DNA of 56,017 bases from the NCBI GenBank assembly GCA_043800905.1, contig JAZDMO010000013.1, forward strand, positions 1-56,017, written 5' to 3'. The translations under genes and the position numbers were made by a program. Below are positions 7,428-15,629 of this stretch, piece after piece. Under the pieces are notes generated by a model. It was given only the letters and a program-made list of their open reading frames with translations. It ran no database searches and was not told the origin of the DNA. The stretch comes from JAHITU01 sp043800905. GTDB lineage: Bacteria > Patescibacteriota > Minisyncoccia > Phycocordibacterales > UBA12079. Numbering within the stretch: the stretch's first letter is position 1; each line of letters opens with the position of its first letter.

Positions 7428-8831
7428 ATGCAAATTATTACAGACGATATCATTACCGGAAATGGATTGAGAATTCCTCCACAAAATATTGATTCTGAAA
7501 AAGCTCTGCTTGGTTCTATTATGCTTCGTCCTGAGGTTGCCTATGATATTTTAGATATTATTTCTTCAGAATGTTTTTATTCAGAAAGACATCGCATTAT
7601 TTTTAATGCCATGATGGATTTGTTCGGCAAAAAAGAACCTATCGACTTGTTGACTCTTTCAACAAAACTAAAAGAAAATAAACAATTAGATCAAGTGGGA
7701 GGAAATATTTTTTTGACAGAATTGGTAAATATAGTCCCCTCTTCTGCGAATGCTGAACATTATGCCAAAATTGTGCATAAAAAGTATATGATGCGTCGTT
7801 TGATTAAAGCCTCGGAAGAAATTTCAGATTTGGGTTATGGAGAATCAGAAAGTTTAGAACATTCTTTAGACAAAGCGGAAAAAAGTATTTTTGAAGTGAC
7901 TAGTTCTTTAGTTTCAAAATCTTACGTTAAAATGAAAGATATTTTGGGTGAAGCTTGGGAGCGTTTAAATAAGTTGCAAGAATCAGATGGAAAACTTCGA
8001 GGAGTACCAACTGGTTTTAAAGAATTGGATGCTAAACTTTCTGGTTTTCAAAATTCAGATTTAATTATTTTAGCCGCTCGTCCTTCTATGGGAAAAACTT
8101 CTTTAGCTTTGGATATTGCTCGTAAAGTAGCTGTGGATCATCAAAAAACTGTGGCGATTTTTTCTCTGGAAATGAGCTCTCAACAATTAGTAGATAGAAT
8201 GTTAGCGGCTGATTCTAATGTAGATGCTTGGAAATTAAGAACGGGTCGTTTGAATAAAGAAGAAGAATTTTCTTTAATTAGACAATCTTTGGATAATTTA
8301 TCAAAAGCTCCTATTTTTATTGATGATCACGCAGCTAATAACATTTTAAATATGCGTTCCGTGGCCCGTAAGTTAAAAAGACAACATGGTTTGGCTTTGA
8401 TAATAGTTGATTATTTGCAGTTAATGGCCCCAACTCAAACCCAAAAATCAGATTCAATGGTGCAACAGGTGACGGAAATATCCCGTTCTCTTAAACAGTT
8501 GGCTCGTGAATTAGATGTTCCTGTGCTTGCTCTTTCTCAACTGTCTCGTGCTGTGGAAAGCCGCGGAGGTCGTCCTCGCTTATCAGATTTGAGAGATTCA
8601 GGTTCCATTGAACAGGATGCTGATTTAGTAATGTTTATTCATCGAGAAAACAATGAGGATGGTTCGGGTAAATCAAATTTCACAGAAATCTTAATTGAAA
8701 AACATCGAAATGGGCCAACTGGAAAAGTTGATTTGAATTTCAATGATAAGAAGGCAACTTTTCAAAGTATTGATACAGCTGATTTTGATGATTTTGATCT
8801 TCCTTCCGAAGAGGAGGAAGATAATTTTTAA
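7428..8831 (+). CDS. dnaB: Replicative DNA helicase DnaB
   Basis: 467 residues. N-terminal domain (about 15-120, LLGSIMLRPEVAYDIL) and RecA-like C-terminal helicase domain: Walker A ARPSMGKT at 217-224, the LEMSSQQLVDRM segment (247-258), Walker B-type IIVDYLQLM at 325-333, and SQLSRAVE with arginine finger region 370-377. Hexameric 5'-3' helicase at the replication fork. Acidic C-terminal tail (PSEEEEDNF). No Shine-Dalgarno; probable leaderless mRNA. dnaE, dnaX and recR are elsewhere in the same window. Confidence 0.97.
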   Translation: MQIITDDIITGNGLRIPPQNIDSEKALLGSIMLRPEVAYDILDIISSECFYSERHRIIFNAMMDLFGKKEPIDLLTLSTKLKENKQLDQVGGNIFLTELVNIVPSSANAEHYAKIVHKKYMMRRLIKASEEISDLGYGESESLEHSLDKAEKSIFEVTSSLVSKSYVKMKDILGEAWERLNKLQESDGKLRGVPTGFKELDAKLSGFQNSDLIILAARPSMGKTSLALDIARKVAVDHQKTVAIFSLEMSSQQLVDRMLAADSNVDAWKLRTGRLNKEEEFSLIRQSLDNLSKAPIFIDDHAANNILNMRSVARKLKRQHGLALIIVDYLQLMAPTQTQKSDSMVQQVTEISRSLKQLARELDVPVLALSQLSRAVESRGGRPRLSDLRDSGSIEQDADLVMFIHRENNEDGSGKSNFTEILIEKHRNGPTGKVDLNFNDKKATFQSIDTADFDDFDLPSEEEEDNF

Positions 8832-8879
8832 TTTCGTTAAAATTCAATTTCTAATTTTAAATTTTAAATTTCAAAAAAA

Positions 8880-9046
8880 TCCCCTAGAAATATATCGTAA
8901 AGACTGTTGCAAAAAAACCATTACAAAAAGCAAAGCTTTTCGTCTTTGCGAGGAATGGAACGAAGTGGAATAACGAAGCAATCCAGAAATGCAGGTTGCG
9001 AAGCAACCATACTTAATACATAATACTTGATACCTAATACATATTT
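8880..9046. repeat. Degenerate CTTTGCGAGG...GCAATCCAG repeat and TACTTGATAC repeats
   Basis: 8948-8992 is a CGTCTTTGCGAGGAATGGAA...CGAAGCAATCCAG element with inner hairpins; 9009-9042 holds TACTTAATACATAATACTTG-type tandem repeats up to the recR start. AAGCAAAGCTTTTCG at 8927-8942 forms a hairpin. Confidence 0.6.
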
Positions 9047-9667
9047 ATGAACGAAATAGATAAATTAACTGAATACTTCACCAAATTCCCTGGGATTGGA
9101 CAAAGACAAGCTAAAAGATTTGTCTATTTTTTATTAACTCGCAATTCAAGTTTTTTAAAAGAATTTACAGATTTAATTCTTTCGTTAAAAAAGAGTACTA
9201 AAATTTGTAGTTCTTGTTTCCGTTTTTATTCAGCTAATTCCAATAATTCTCATTTGTGTAATTTATGTTTAGATAAAAATAGAGATTCTAGTATCTTAAT
9301 GGTAGTAGCCAAAGATGCTGATTTAAATAATATTGAAAGGATCGGCGATTATAATGGTTCGTATTTTGTGTTGGGCGGGCTTTTACCTATTTTAGAAAAA
9401 AATCCCGAAGAAAGAATAAGAATTAAGCCCTTAATCAATCTTATTAAAGAAAAAGCTGAGGCTGGGGTTTTAAAAGAAGTTATCTTAGCTCTAAGTTTAA
9501 ATCCTGAAGGAGAAAACACTACAGACTATATTCTGAGAAGCTTAAAACCGCTCGCTGAAGAATACAAAATTAAAATAGCAACATTGGGCCGAGGTCTTTC
9601 TACTGGAACAGAATTGGAGTATTTAGATGACGATACTTTTGAAAACGCATTTAAAAATAGAAGTTAA
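9047..9667 (+). CDS. recR: Recombination mediator protein RecR
   Basis: 206 residues. Helix-hairpin-helix FPGIGQRQAKRFVYFLL (14-30), zinc finger with Cys54, Cys57, Cys71 and Cys74, Toprim domain (about 83-175, MVVAKDADLNNIERIGDYNG) and C-terminal Walker-B-like region ending ELEYLDDDTFENAFKNR. Works with RecO in loading RecA at gaps. The start lies directly after a TACTTGATAC repeat array; no Shine-Dalgarno. Cysteine pairs are intact. Confidence 0.96.
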   Translation: MNEIDKLTEYFTKFPGIGQRQAKRFVYFLLTRNSSFLKEFTDLILSLKKSTKICSSCFRFYSANSNNSHLCNLCLDKNRDSSILMVVAKDADLNNIERIGDYNGSYFVLGGLLPILEKNPEERIRIKPLINLIKEKAEAGVLKEVILALSLNPEGENTTDYILRSLKPLAEEYKIKIATLGRGLSTGTELEYLDDDTFENAFKNRS

Positions 9668-9762
9668 GCCATTGACATAATTGGTTACATTGTGTATAAA
9701 AAAAGCAGTTTATTTTAAAGTTTGTCATCCAAAAATGATTTTCAATGGATTGGAGGTTTCTT

Positions 9763-10035
9763 ATGAATGAAGAACACAATAAAGAAGTTCTAGAATTATC
9801 TGCAAAAGAAATAACTGAGTTTGAAGGATTGATTCAGAATGTCAACATTCTTGATTTCGAGATACTTCGACGTTACAGTGATTTGTGGATGGAAGCAACT
9901 ATCGAGGACGTAGAAGTTGAGGTACCATTAAAAGTGAGGCTTTTTGAAATTATAAGAAAGTACAGACCTCACATAGCAAAATATGCCAGAGATTCATTCA
10001 GAGAAGGAGTGGATAAAACAACGGGGATTCTTTAA
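9763..10035 (+). CDS. Orphan small protein, unknown function
   Basis: 90 residues. Start at 9763 chosen because GGAGG (9752-9756) precedes it; an in-frame ATG at 9745 overlaps the Shine-Dalgarno and is unlikely. Promoter TTGACA, 17 nt, TATAAA lies in 9673-9702. Acidic, helical, with no cysteine and no membrane segment. Own terminator. Not recognised. Confidence 0.6.
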   Translation: MNEEHNKEVLELSAKEITEFEGLIQNVNILDFEILRRYSDLWMEATIEDVEVEVPLKVRLFEIIRKYRPHIAKYARDSFREGVDKTTGIL

Positions 10036-10081
10036 ATTGGTTCCGAGAATTGCTCATTGTCCTGTTGGAGGATGAGCTTGG

Positions 10082-10122
10082 GGCGGAAGTCAATTTGGTT
10101 TGACTCTTCGCCTTTCTTTTTT
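10082..10122 (+). terminator. Terminator of the 9763 gene
   Basis: GGCGGAAGTCAA pairs with TTGACTCTTCGCC around TTTGG, then TTTCTTTTTTAT. A small hairpin CTCAT...ATGAG lies just before it. Confidence 0.8.
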
Positions 10123-10123
10123 A

Positions 10124-10150
10124 TCAAAAAAACAACGCAAAGCGTTGTTT
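10124..10150 (-). terminator. Terminator of rplU
   Basis: AACAACGC/GCGTTGTT perfect stem (10131-10149) and a minus-strand T-run TTTTTTGAT. Back to back with the preceding plus-strand terminator. Confidence 0.8.
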
Positions 10151-10192
10151 TTAATTTACCATTTATAATTTAAAATTTAGAATTCTTTAAAA

Positions 10193-10513
10193 TTAAATCT
10201 TTGAGATTTTAATTTTAAAGTAAGGTTGTCTATGCCCTATTCTTTTCAAGTAATTAGATTTAGATTTAAATTGCATAATTCGAATTTTTGGGTTTCTGCC
10301 AATTTCTATCAATTCAGCTTCTACTTTTTTTCCAGCTAAATAAGGAGTTCCGATTTCAGTAGTTTTCTCATTATCTAAAAGCAATACTTTATCAAAAGTA
10401 ATTTTATCTCCTTCGGCGTATTCTTTTTTATCTAAAAGCTTTTCAATTTTAATTGTATCTCCTTCTGATACTTTATATTGTTTAGCTCCTGTTTCTATTA
10501 CTGCAAATGTCAT
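10193..10513 (-). CDS. rplU: 50S ribosomal protein L21
   Basis: 106 residues. N-terminus MTFAVIETGAKQYKVSEGDT and C-terminus FKSKSNYLKRIGHRQPYFKI are the L21 signatures; binds 23S rRNA. Usually next to rpmA, here alone and on the opposite strand. TATAATAT lies 12 nt upstream of the ATG (10526-10531), implying a leader of only a few nt; no Shine-Dalgarno. Confidence 0.96.
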   Translation of the reverse strand: MTFAVIETGAKQYKVSEGDTIKIEKLLDKKEYAEGDKITFDKVLLLDNEKTTEIGTPYLAGKKVEAELIEIGRNPKIRIMQFKSKSNYLKRIGHRQPYFKIKISKI

Positions 10514-10542
10514 AATGAAAGATATATTATACTATTTTAAAT

Positions 10543-10583
10543 AAAAAAACAAGGCGAAACACTATTTTCTTTAGTGTTCCGCC
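10543..10583 (-). terminator. Terminator of the 10594 gene
   Basis: GGCGGAACACTA pairs with TAGTGTTTCGCC around AAGAAAA, then TTGTTTTTTTATT on the minus strand. Confidence 0.85.
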
Positions 10584-10593
10584 TACTGAGTTA

Positions 10594-10788
10594 CTACCAA
10601 CCAATTTTTTGACAAATTGACTCAAGTCTGAATTGCCAAACAAGGATGTCTGTAGCCTTTCCATTGGTATATTTAAACTTTTTTAACGGTAAATTTACTA
10701 AAATTTTAAGATTTTTTTGGGCTTCAGGAAGTCTTTCATTTAGTTTTTTAACAAGAGCTATTTTTTCAATTAAAAGATCATTGGCCAT
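10594..10788 (-). CDS. Orphan small protein, unknown function
   Basis: 64 residues starting MANDLLIEKIALVKK. The ATG at 10788 is chosen because GGAGGT (10793-10798) is correctly spaced; an in-frame ATG at 10800 lies inside that Shine-Dalgarno. Promoter TGGACA, 17 nt, TATTCT upstream. Short basic helical protein (LNERLPEAQKNLKILVNL), one cysteine. Divergent from the next orphan gene. Not recognised. Confidence 0.55.
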   Translation of the reverse strand: MANDLLIEKIALVKKLNERLPEAQKNLKILVNLPLKKFKYTNGKATDILVWQFRLESICQKIGW

Positions 10789-10940
10789 TTTTACCTCCAT
10801 AAATTAATAGTACTATTCTAAAAAATAGAATATCAAAACATTAAAATCTTGTCCAGAGATTGACTTTATCTTCGTTTTAATCCATTATAAATTTTAGATG
10901 TAATCTAAATAACAATAATCATAATAATTTAGGAGGTTTT

Positions 10941-11258
10941 ATGTCAGGAATTGTATTAATAAAGATTTATGGTTTTTATCGTGAAAGAGGCCTCGAAATT
11001 TCTAAAAAAATTAAGGAAACCTCTTTGTTTGATACTAGAATTTTTATAATGGGTGATAGTATTTGGGATGAAGAAGGAGAACCTCATCAGTTCTTGGAGA
11101 TTCATTGTTCTGAAGATTCGGTTTTTTCTGCTAGAGAAATAATGGGTCATTTGTACAAAATCGGAGTGAAAGAAGAAACTTTCATTACCGATGGAGGTGG
11201 GCGTTTTTTTGCCTATGAAAAAATAAAATCTAGTTCTGAATCTTCTGAAAAATTTTAA
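10941..11258 (+). CDS. Orphan protein, unknown function
   Basis: 105 residues with AGGAGG directly upstream of the ATG. Alternating short strands and helices (IVLIKIYGFYRERGLEISKK, later HQFLEIHCSEDSVFSAREIM) look like a small alpha/beta fold of ferredoxin-like type, but this is only an impression. Own promoter region (TTGACT/TTATAA) and own terminator. Divergent with the 10594 gene. Not recognised. Confidence 0.6.
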   Translation: MSGIVLIKIYGFYRERGLEISKKIKETSLFDTRIFIMGDSIWDEEGEPHQFLEIHCSEDSVFSAREIMGHLYKIGVKEETFITDGGGRFFAYEKIKSSSESSEKF

Positions 11259-11341
11259 AAAAATTTATTTTTTTCTTAAAAGACTTTTTAGAGACACTTC
11301 AATATTTCAGTAAAAAAGAATAAATAATCTAATTGTGGATT

Positions 11342-11380
11342 ACAGCCTGTTGTGTAAATATGACAGGCTGTTTTTTTATT
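11342..11380 (+). terminator. Terminator of the 10941 gene
   Basis: ACAGCCTGT pairs with ACAGGCTGT, followed by seven Ts. Confidence 0.85.
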
Positions 11381-11390
11381 TATATTTTGA

Positions 11391-11723
11391 CTTAATGGTA
11401 AATTAATTTAAAAATTGTTGGACCTCCACGATTAGATTTTTATTAAAAAATCTGATCTCGCAGAGACGCTTCGTTTTTCGCCTTCCGTCATTGCGAGCGA
11501 TATCATGGCAACCTGCCTGCCCCTGCACGCCGGCAGGCGGGGGCAGGCAGGTCCAACATCTCGTCATTGCGAGAATAAATTTTCGCAAAAATTTATTCGT
11601 GGCAATCCAGCATCCCGTCGTCATTGCGAACCGAGCACTAAAAACTTTAATTAAAGTTTTTAGTGCTCGGTGTGGCAATCCAGAAAAAATTTTATAAAAT
11701 AACCTGATTAATTTACTATTAAG
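11391..11723. repeat. MITE-like element, copy 1
   Basis: Ends CTTAATGGTAAATTAAT (11391-11407) and ATTAATTTACTATTAAG (11707-11723) are terminal inverted repeats. Inside are GATTTTTATTAAAAAATC, three CGTCATTGCGAG/GGCAATCC modules, a CCTGCC/GGCAGG palindrome (11512-11552) and a perfect 40-bp palindrome 11631-11670. A second copy at 37146-37439 has the same end sequences and palindrome. No coding capacity. Most of the interval 11381-11882 is this element. Confidence 0.7.
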
Positions 11724-11882
11724 CTTACATTTTTAATTTGTGTTTTCTTAGAAAATAAGTTACTCTAGAAATTAGTAAAGAGCTACCTTAAATAATTAAA
11801 CAAAAACTTCTTAATGTATAAAAAGGAGGTTGATATTTTCATATCTATTTTTCTAGCTTAATTTTTTAATCAAGGAGAACCT

Positions 11883-12458
11883 ATGAAAAAATTCCAATTT
11901 CCTAGTGTGAGAAAAATTCCCAACCGAAGAGAAACTCCTTGCAAAAAACCCACATCAGCAAAAAAGATGGGTTGTCGTTCGGCTTCAATTCAAACGATTT
12001 TGGGAATACCGGTTCATTCTCAAGACAAAAAACAACAGCCGAAAAGAAATAAACACAAAAAAACCTTGGTTGTTTTTGATGTGCAATCTTTAGACATTAA
12101 TACTCAAGAAAATTTAGCATTAGATTCTAATTTAGAAGATGCCGGTCAGAGTCTAATTACTAAAAAGGAAAACCGAGAGCCTAAAATTACTTCGTGTCCT
12201 GAATTTGTAGATTCTATTACGGTAAATGAAGTGAATTTACCCCGAAATCAGACCTTTACTGTTTCAAGAAGAGTTCAAAAAATGCAGGTAGACGGTTGTT
12301 TTCCTGCTGGAGGTGGTTATATCGATGATATTTTCCTGTGTGAAAAACACTGCCGTAGAGCTGACGGAGGAATGGTTCGTTGTTTTAAAAGAGATTCTCC
12401 GCCTAAGTTTAGAATTTGTTTGAATGATTGGTGTTTGGTAAAAGGGTCACTTTGTTGA
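11883..12458 (+). CDS. Cysteine-rich orphan protein, unknown function
   Basis: 191 residues, ATG preceded by AAGGAGAACC. The first 70 residues are basic and low-complexity (lysine and glutamine rich); the C-terminal 60 residues concentrate cysteines (CFPAGGGYIDDIFLCEKHC, then MVRCFKRD, FRICLNDWCLVKGSLC), which suggests metal binding or disulfides. No signal peptide or membrane segment seen. Strong terminator follows. Not recognised. Confidence 0.6.
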   Translation: MKKFQFPSVRKIPNRRETPCKKPTSAKKMGCRSASIQTILGIPVHSQDKKQQPKRNKHKKTLVVFDVQSLDINTQENLALDSNLEDAGQSLITKKENREPKITSCPEFVDSITVNEVNLPRNQTFTVSRRVQKMQVDGCFPAGGGYIDDIFLCEKHCRRADGGMVRCFKRDSPPKFRICLNDWCLVKGSLC

Positions 12459-12488
12459 CTTTAAATAAAAATTTTTGTTTTTTTATAA

Positions 12489-12527
12489 CAGCCCACCGTT
12501 TGGAAAACGGTGGGCTGAATTTTTTTC
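12489..12527 (+). terminator. Terminator of the 11883 gene
   Basis: CAGCCCACCGTTT pairs with AAACGGTGGGCTG around GGA, then AATTTTTTT. Confidence 0.9.
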
Positions 12528-12592
12528 TCCATTTTGTTACGAAAAAATATACTCATTCATTTCGAATCATTGTTCGGGCATCATAATACAAC

Positions 12593-12620
12593 ATTAAAAA
12601 CAGCACATTAGTGCTGTTTT
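12593..12620 (-). terminator. Terminator of tRNA-Tyr
   Basis: AACAGCAC/GTGCTGTT stem with TAAT loop and TTTAATG tail on the minus strand, 10 nt after the tRNA CCA end. Confidence 0.7.
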
Positions 12621-12630
12621 TAATATTGTA

Positions 12631-12716
12631 TGGTGCGCCGGGCAGGATTCGAACCTGCGTAGCCATATGGCGCGAGTTTTACAGACTCGAGTATTTGACC
12701 GCTCTACCACCGACGC
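12631..12716 (-). tRNA. tRNA-Tyr (GUA)
   Basis: Acceptor GCGTCGG/CCGGCGC, anticodon loop CTGTAAA (anticodon GUA), a long class II variable arm (CGCCATATGGC) and T-arm GCAGGTTCGAATCCTGC. The CCA is encoded (TGG at 12631-12633 on the plus strand). Unlike five other tRNAs here it has no partial copy beside it. Confidence 0.93.
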
Positions 12717-12757
12717 ATTATTTAGATATATTTAGAATATTAGTTCTTTAGCTAATT

Positions 12758-12786
12758 AGGATACATTCGCGAAAAGAATGTATCCT
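12758..12786. other. Perfect hairpin between clpB and tRNA-Tyr
   Basis: AGGATACATTC pairs with GAATGTATCCT around GCGAAAA. No T-run on the minus strand, so it may be a processing site rather than a terminator for clpB. Confidence 0.5.
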
Positions 12787-12815
12787 CAAAAGCTAATTTT
12801 CTAAAAGCTAAACTT

Positions 12816-15488
12816 CTATTTTGTGAGAATTTTTTCCTCTATTGTTTCTAAACTTTTTTTTGATCTTCTTTTTTTTAAAGAAAAAGTTAATTTTTCATCT
12901 TTTACTCCTACCATAATAATTCCTCCGCTCATCATATTTTCAGAAATCATTAAAGAAGCTACTGGATTCAGAATTTCATTCTGAATGAGTCTCTTTAAAG
13001 GACGAGCACCGTACTGCGGATTATAACCTTTTTTACTTAAATATGAAAGAGTCGAACTGGAAACATTAAGGGTTATTTCCCTATCGGCTAAGCGTTTTTT
13101 AACTAAATTAATTTGGATATTTACGATATTTTCAATATCTTCTTGTTTTAGAGTGTCAAAAACAATAATATCATCTAATCGATTTAAAAATTCTGGCTTA
13201 AAATAATTTTTAAGAGAGTCTATAATTTTGTCTTTAGCTGAAGCATATTGTTCTTCATCAGTATTATTACTAAATCCAATATTTTCCATTTTATCTACAT
13301 ATTTAGAACCAATATTTGATGTCATAATAATAATAGTGTTTTTAAAATTAGCTACCTTACCCTTAGCATCAGTTAAAATACCGTCATCTAAAACTTGTAA
13401 AAGAATATTAAAAACCTCGGGATGAGCTTTTTCAATTTCATCAAACAAAACAATGGAATATGGTTTGTGGCGAATAGTTTCTGTTAAAGAACCGCCATCT
13501 TCATGACCTACATATCCAGGAGGAGCTCCAATTAATTTAGAAATACTATGTTTTTCCATAAATTCAGACATATCAACCCTAACTAATGATTTTTCATTAT
13601 CAAACATAAATTTAGCTAATTGTTTCGTTAGTTCTGTTTTTCCTACTCCTGTTGGGCCTAAGAAAATAAAAGAACCGATAGGTCTGTTAGGATCGGAAAT
13701 TCCAACACGTGATCTTTTTATTGCATTACTAATTTTAGTAATGACAGCGTCCTGTCCAATTACTTTTTTCTTCAAATCCTCTTCCATATGATTTAATTTT
13801 TCTGCTTCTTCTTCTAACATGCGAGTAATTGGAATTCCTGTCCAACGACTTACAACTTCAGCAATTTCACTTGAAGTAATTTCTTCATTTAAAAGTCTCC
13901 CGCCTCTTTTTAATTTTTTCAACTGGTTAGTTTTAAGAGTTAATTCTTTTTCAGCTAGCGGAATTTTAGAATAACGAGTTTCAGCAGTTTTGGCTAAATC
14001 TCCTTCAGCCTCACTTTGTTCTGCTTCTAAACGCATTTTTTCCAGACTTTTTTTAATTTCTTTAACCTCAGCTAAAAGATTTTTTTCATTATTCCATTTA
14101 ATAGAAAGTTCTGAGGTTTTCTCTTTCAAATTAGCGATATCTTCTTCAATTATTTTGACCCTATCTTTATTCTTTTTGCTGGATTCATTTTTTAAAGCTT
14201 CTTTTTCAATTTCTAAACGAGTGATTTCCCTATCGGTTTTTTCTAATAGTGGTGGTTTATTTTGTAAAGAAATTTTTAAAGAAGAGGCAGACTCGTCAAT
14301 TAAATCAATGGCTTTATCAGGTAAAAATCTGTCAGAAATATAACGACTTGATAAATTAACAGCAGCAACAATAGCCTCATCAGTTATTTTTACTCCATGA
14401 TAAAGTTCATATTTTTCTTTAAGTCCTCTTAAAATAGAAATGGCATCTTCTATGGTTGGTTCGCTAACAGAAACTGGTTGAAATCTTCTAGTTAAAGCTG
14501 GATCTTTTTCAATATATCTTTGATATTCTTTTAAGGTTGTTGCTCCAATTGCTTGTAGTTCCCCTCTTGCAAGAGCTGGTTTTAACATGTTGGAAGCGTC
14601 CATGGAGCCGTCAGAGGCTCCAGCTCCTACGATGGTATGAATTTCATCAATAAAAAGAATGATTTTTCCTTCAGCGTCTTTTATTTCTTTCATAATTGCT
14701 TTCAATCGTTCTTCAAATTCTCCACGATATTTAGTTCCAGCAATAAGTAAGCCTAAATCTAAAGAAACAATTTCTTTATTTTTTAATGATTCTGGAATAT
14801 CACCTTGAGCGATTCTTAAAGCTAAACCTTCGGCCACGGCGGTTTTCCCTACTCCTGCATCTCCAATTAAAATAGGATTATTTTTTGTTCGTCTAGATAA
14901 AATTTGAACAATTCTCCTAATTTCTTCTTCTCGCCCGATTACAGGATCTAATTTGTTTTCGTTAGCTAAGATTGTTAAATTACGGGTAAATTTATTTAAA
15001 GCCCTGTGTTTAGAAATTTTCTTTTCATTAGAATCCCCCTTATCTTCTTTCATTTCTTTTAAGGTAAGATAAATATCTTTTTTATCAATTTCAAATCTAT
15101 TTAATAGTTCAGAAATATCACCAGGAATTTCAATTAGAGCTAAAAATAAATGTTCAACAGAAATAAAAGAATCGTCCATACTTTGAGCAATAGTTGTTGC
15201 ATCTTTTAAGGCCTGAGTTAATTCAGGAGTAAAATATATTTGATAGGAAGGAGCTAAGGTATTAGATCTTTCTGGTTTTTCGATTAAATCTAAAAGAGAA
15301 TCTGCAAACAAAATAATATCGACATCTAATTTTTCTAAAATAGAAATAACCGAATTTTCTTCCTGCAACATTATAGCGGTAAGTAAGTGTAAATGTCCTA
15401 CATGATTTTGGCCACGTTCAATAGCCAGTTCGTGAGAACGGCGGATAGCTTCTTTGGCTTTAGTTGTAAAGTTATTAAATGGAGGCAT
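12816..15488 (-). CDS. clpB: ATP-dependent disaggregase ClpB
   Basis: 890 residues. Clp N domain (1-145), first AAA+ module with Walker A GDAGVGKT at 209-216 and ILFIDE at 277-282, a long coiled-coil middle domain (about 405-530) that is ClpB-type rather than ClpC-type, second AAA+ module with GPTGVGKT at 611-618, GAPPGYVG pore loop at 654-661 and LFDEIEKAHP, and a basic C-terminal tail. Hexameric disaggregase working with DnaK. Its promoter is TTGACC, 17 nt, TATACT at 15599-15627; the roughly 100-nt leader holds an 18-bp hairpin and no Shine-Dalgarno. Confidence 0.94.
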   Translation of the reverse strand: MPPFNNFTTKAKEAIRRSHELAIERGQNHVGHLHLLTAIMLQEENSVISILEKLDVDIILFADSLLDLIEKPERSNTLAPSYQIYFTPELTQALKDATTIAQSMDDSFISVEHLFLALIEIPGDISELLNRFEIDKKDIYLTLKEMKEDKGDSNEKKISKHRALNKFTRNLTILANENKLDPVIGREEEIRRIVQILSRRTKNNPILIGDAGVGKTAVAEGLALRIAQGDIPESLKNKEIVSLDLGLLIAGTKYRGEFEERLKAIMKEIKDAEGKIILFIDEIHTIVGAGASDGSMDASNMLKPALARGELQAIGATTLKEYQRYIEKDPALTRRFQPVSVSEPTIEDAISILRGLKEKYELYHGVKITDEAIVAAVNLSSRYISDRFLPDKAIDLIDESASSLKISLQNKPPLLEKTDREITRLEIEKEALKNESSKKNKDRVKIIEEDIANLKEKTSELSIKWNNEKNLLAEVKEIKKSLEKMRLEAEQSEAEGDLAKTAETRYSKIPLAEKELTLKTNQLKKLKRGGRLLNEEITSSEIAEVVSRWTGIPITRMLEEEAEKLNHMEEDLKKKVIGQDAVITKISNAIKRSRVGISDPNRPIGSFIFLGPTGVGKTELTKQLAKFMFDNEKSLVRVDMSEFMEKHSISKLIGAPPGYVGHEDGGSLTETIRHKPYSIVLFDEIEKAHPEVFNILLQVLDDGILTDAKGKVANFKNTIIIMTSNIGSKYVDKMENIGFSNNTDEEQYASAKDKIIDSLKNYFKPEFLNRLDDIIVFDTLKQEDIENIVNIQINLVKKRLADREITLNVSSSTLSYLSKKGYNPQYGARPLKRLIQNEILNPVASLMISENMMSGGIIMVGVKDEKLTFSLKKRRSKKSLETIEEKILTK

Positions 15489-15524
15489 TTTGTTAGTAGA
15501 TTAGTTCGTCAGACAAACTTAGTT

Positions 15525-15565
15525 GATTAGGAGAAAAAATCACGAAGTGATTTTTTCTCCTAATC
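15525..15565 (-). promoter_or_regulatory. 18-bp hairpin in the clpB leader
   Basis: GATTAGGAGAAAAAATCA pairs perfectly with TGATTTTTTCTCCTAATC around CGAAG, within the transcribed leader of clpB, 37 nt before the ATG. It could be a heat-responsive or protein-binding element or one of the window's CGAAG-capped hairpins. No CIRCE sequence seen. Confidence 0.4.
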
Positions 15566-15598
15566 CTCTATAAACTATAAGCTAAGTTTACCTAAATT

Positions 15599-15627
15599 AG
15601 TATACTGATTTTATCCAATATGGTCAA
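15599..15627 (-). promoter_or_regulatory. Sigma-70-type promoter of clpB
   Basis: TTGACC (15622-15627), 17-nt spacer, TATACT (15599-15604); predicted start near 15592. Confidence 0.65.
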
Positions 15628-15629
15628 CC

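Noticed and set aside
7285..7470. 61-residue plus-strand frame before dnaB
   Set aside because: Overlaps the promoter of ncRNA copy A and the dnaB start; no initiation signal.
9745..9762. Upstream ATG for the 9763 gene
   Set aside because: It lies before and overlaps the GGAGG Shine-Dalgarno of the ATG at 9763.
11403..11697. Two overlapping frames (both strands) inside the MITE-like element
   Set aside because: They translate palindromic repeats; no start signals and no conserved protein sequence.
12816..15488. ClpC instead of ClpB
   Set aside because: The middle domain is about 125 residues of coiled coil, as in ClpB; ClpC has a much shorter one.
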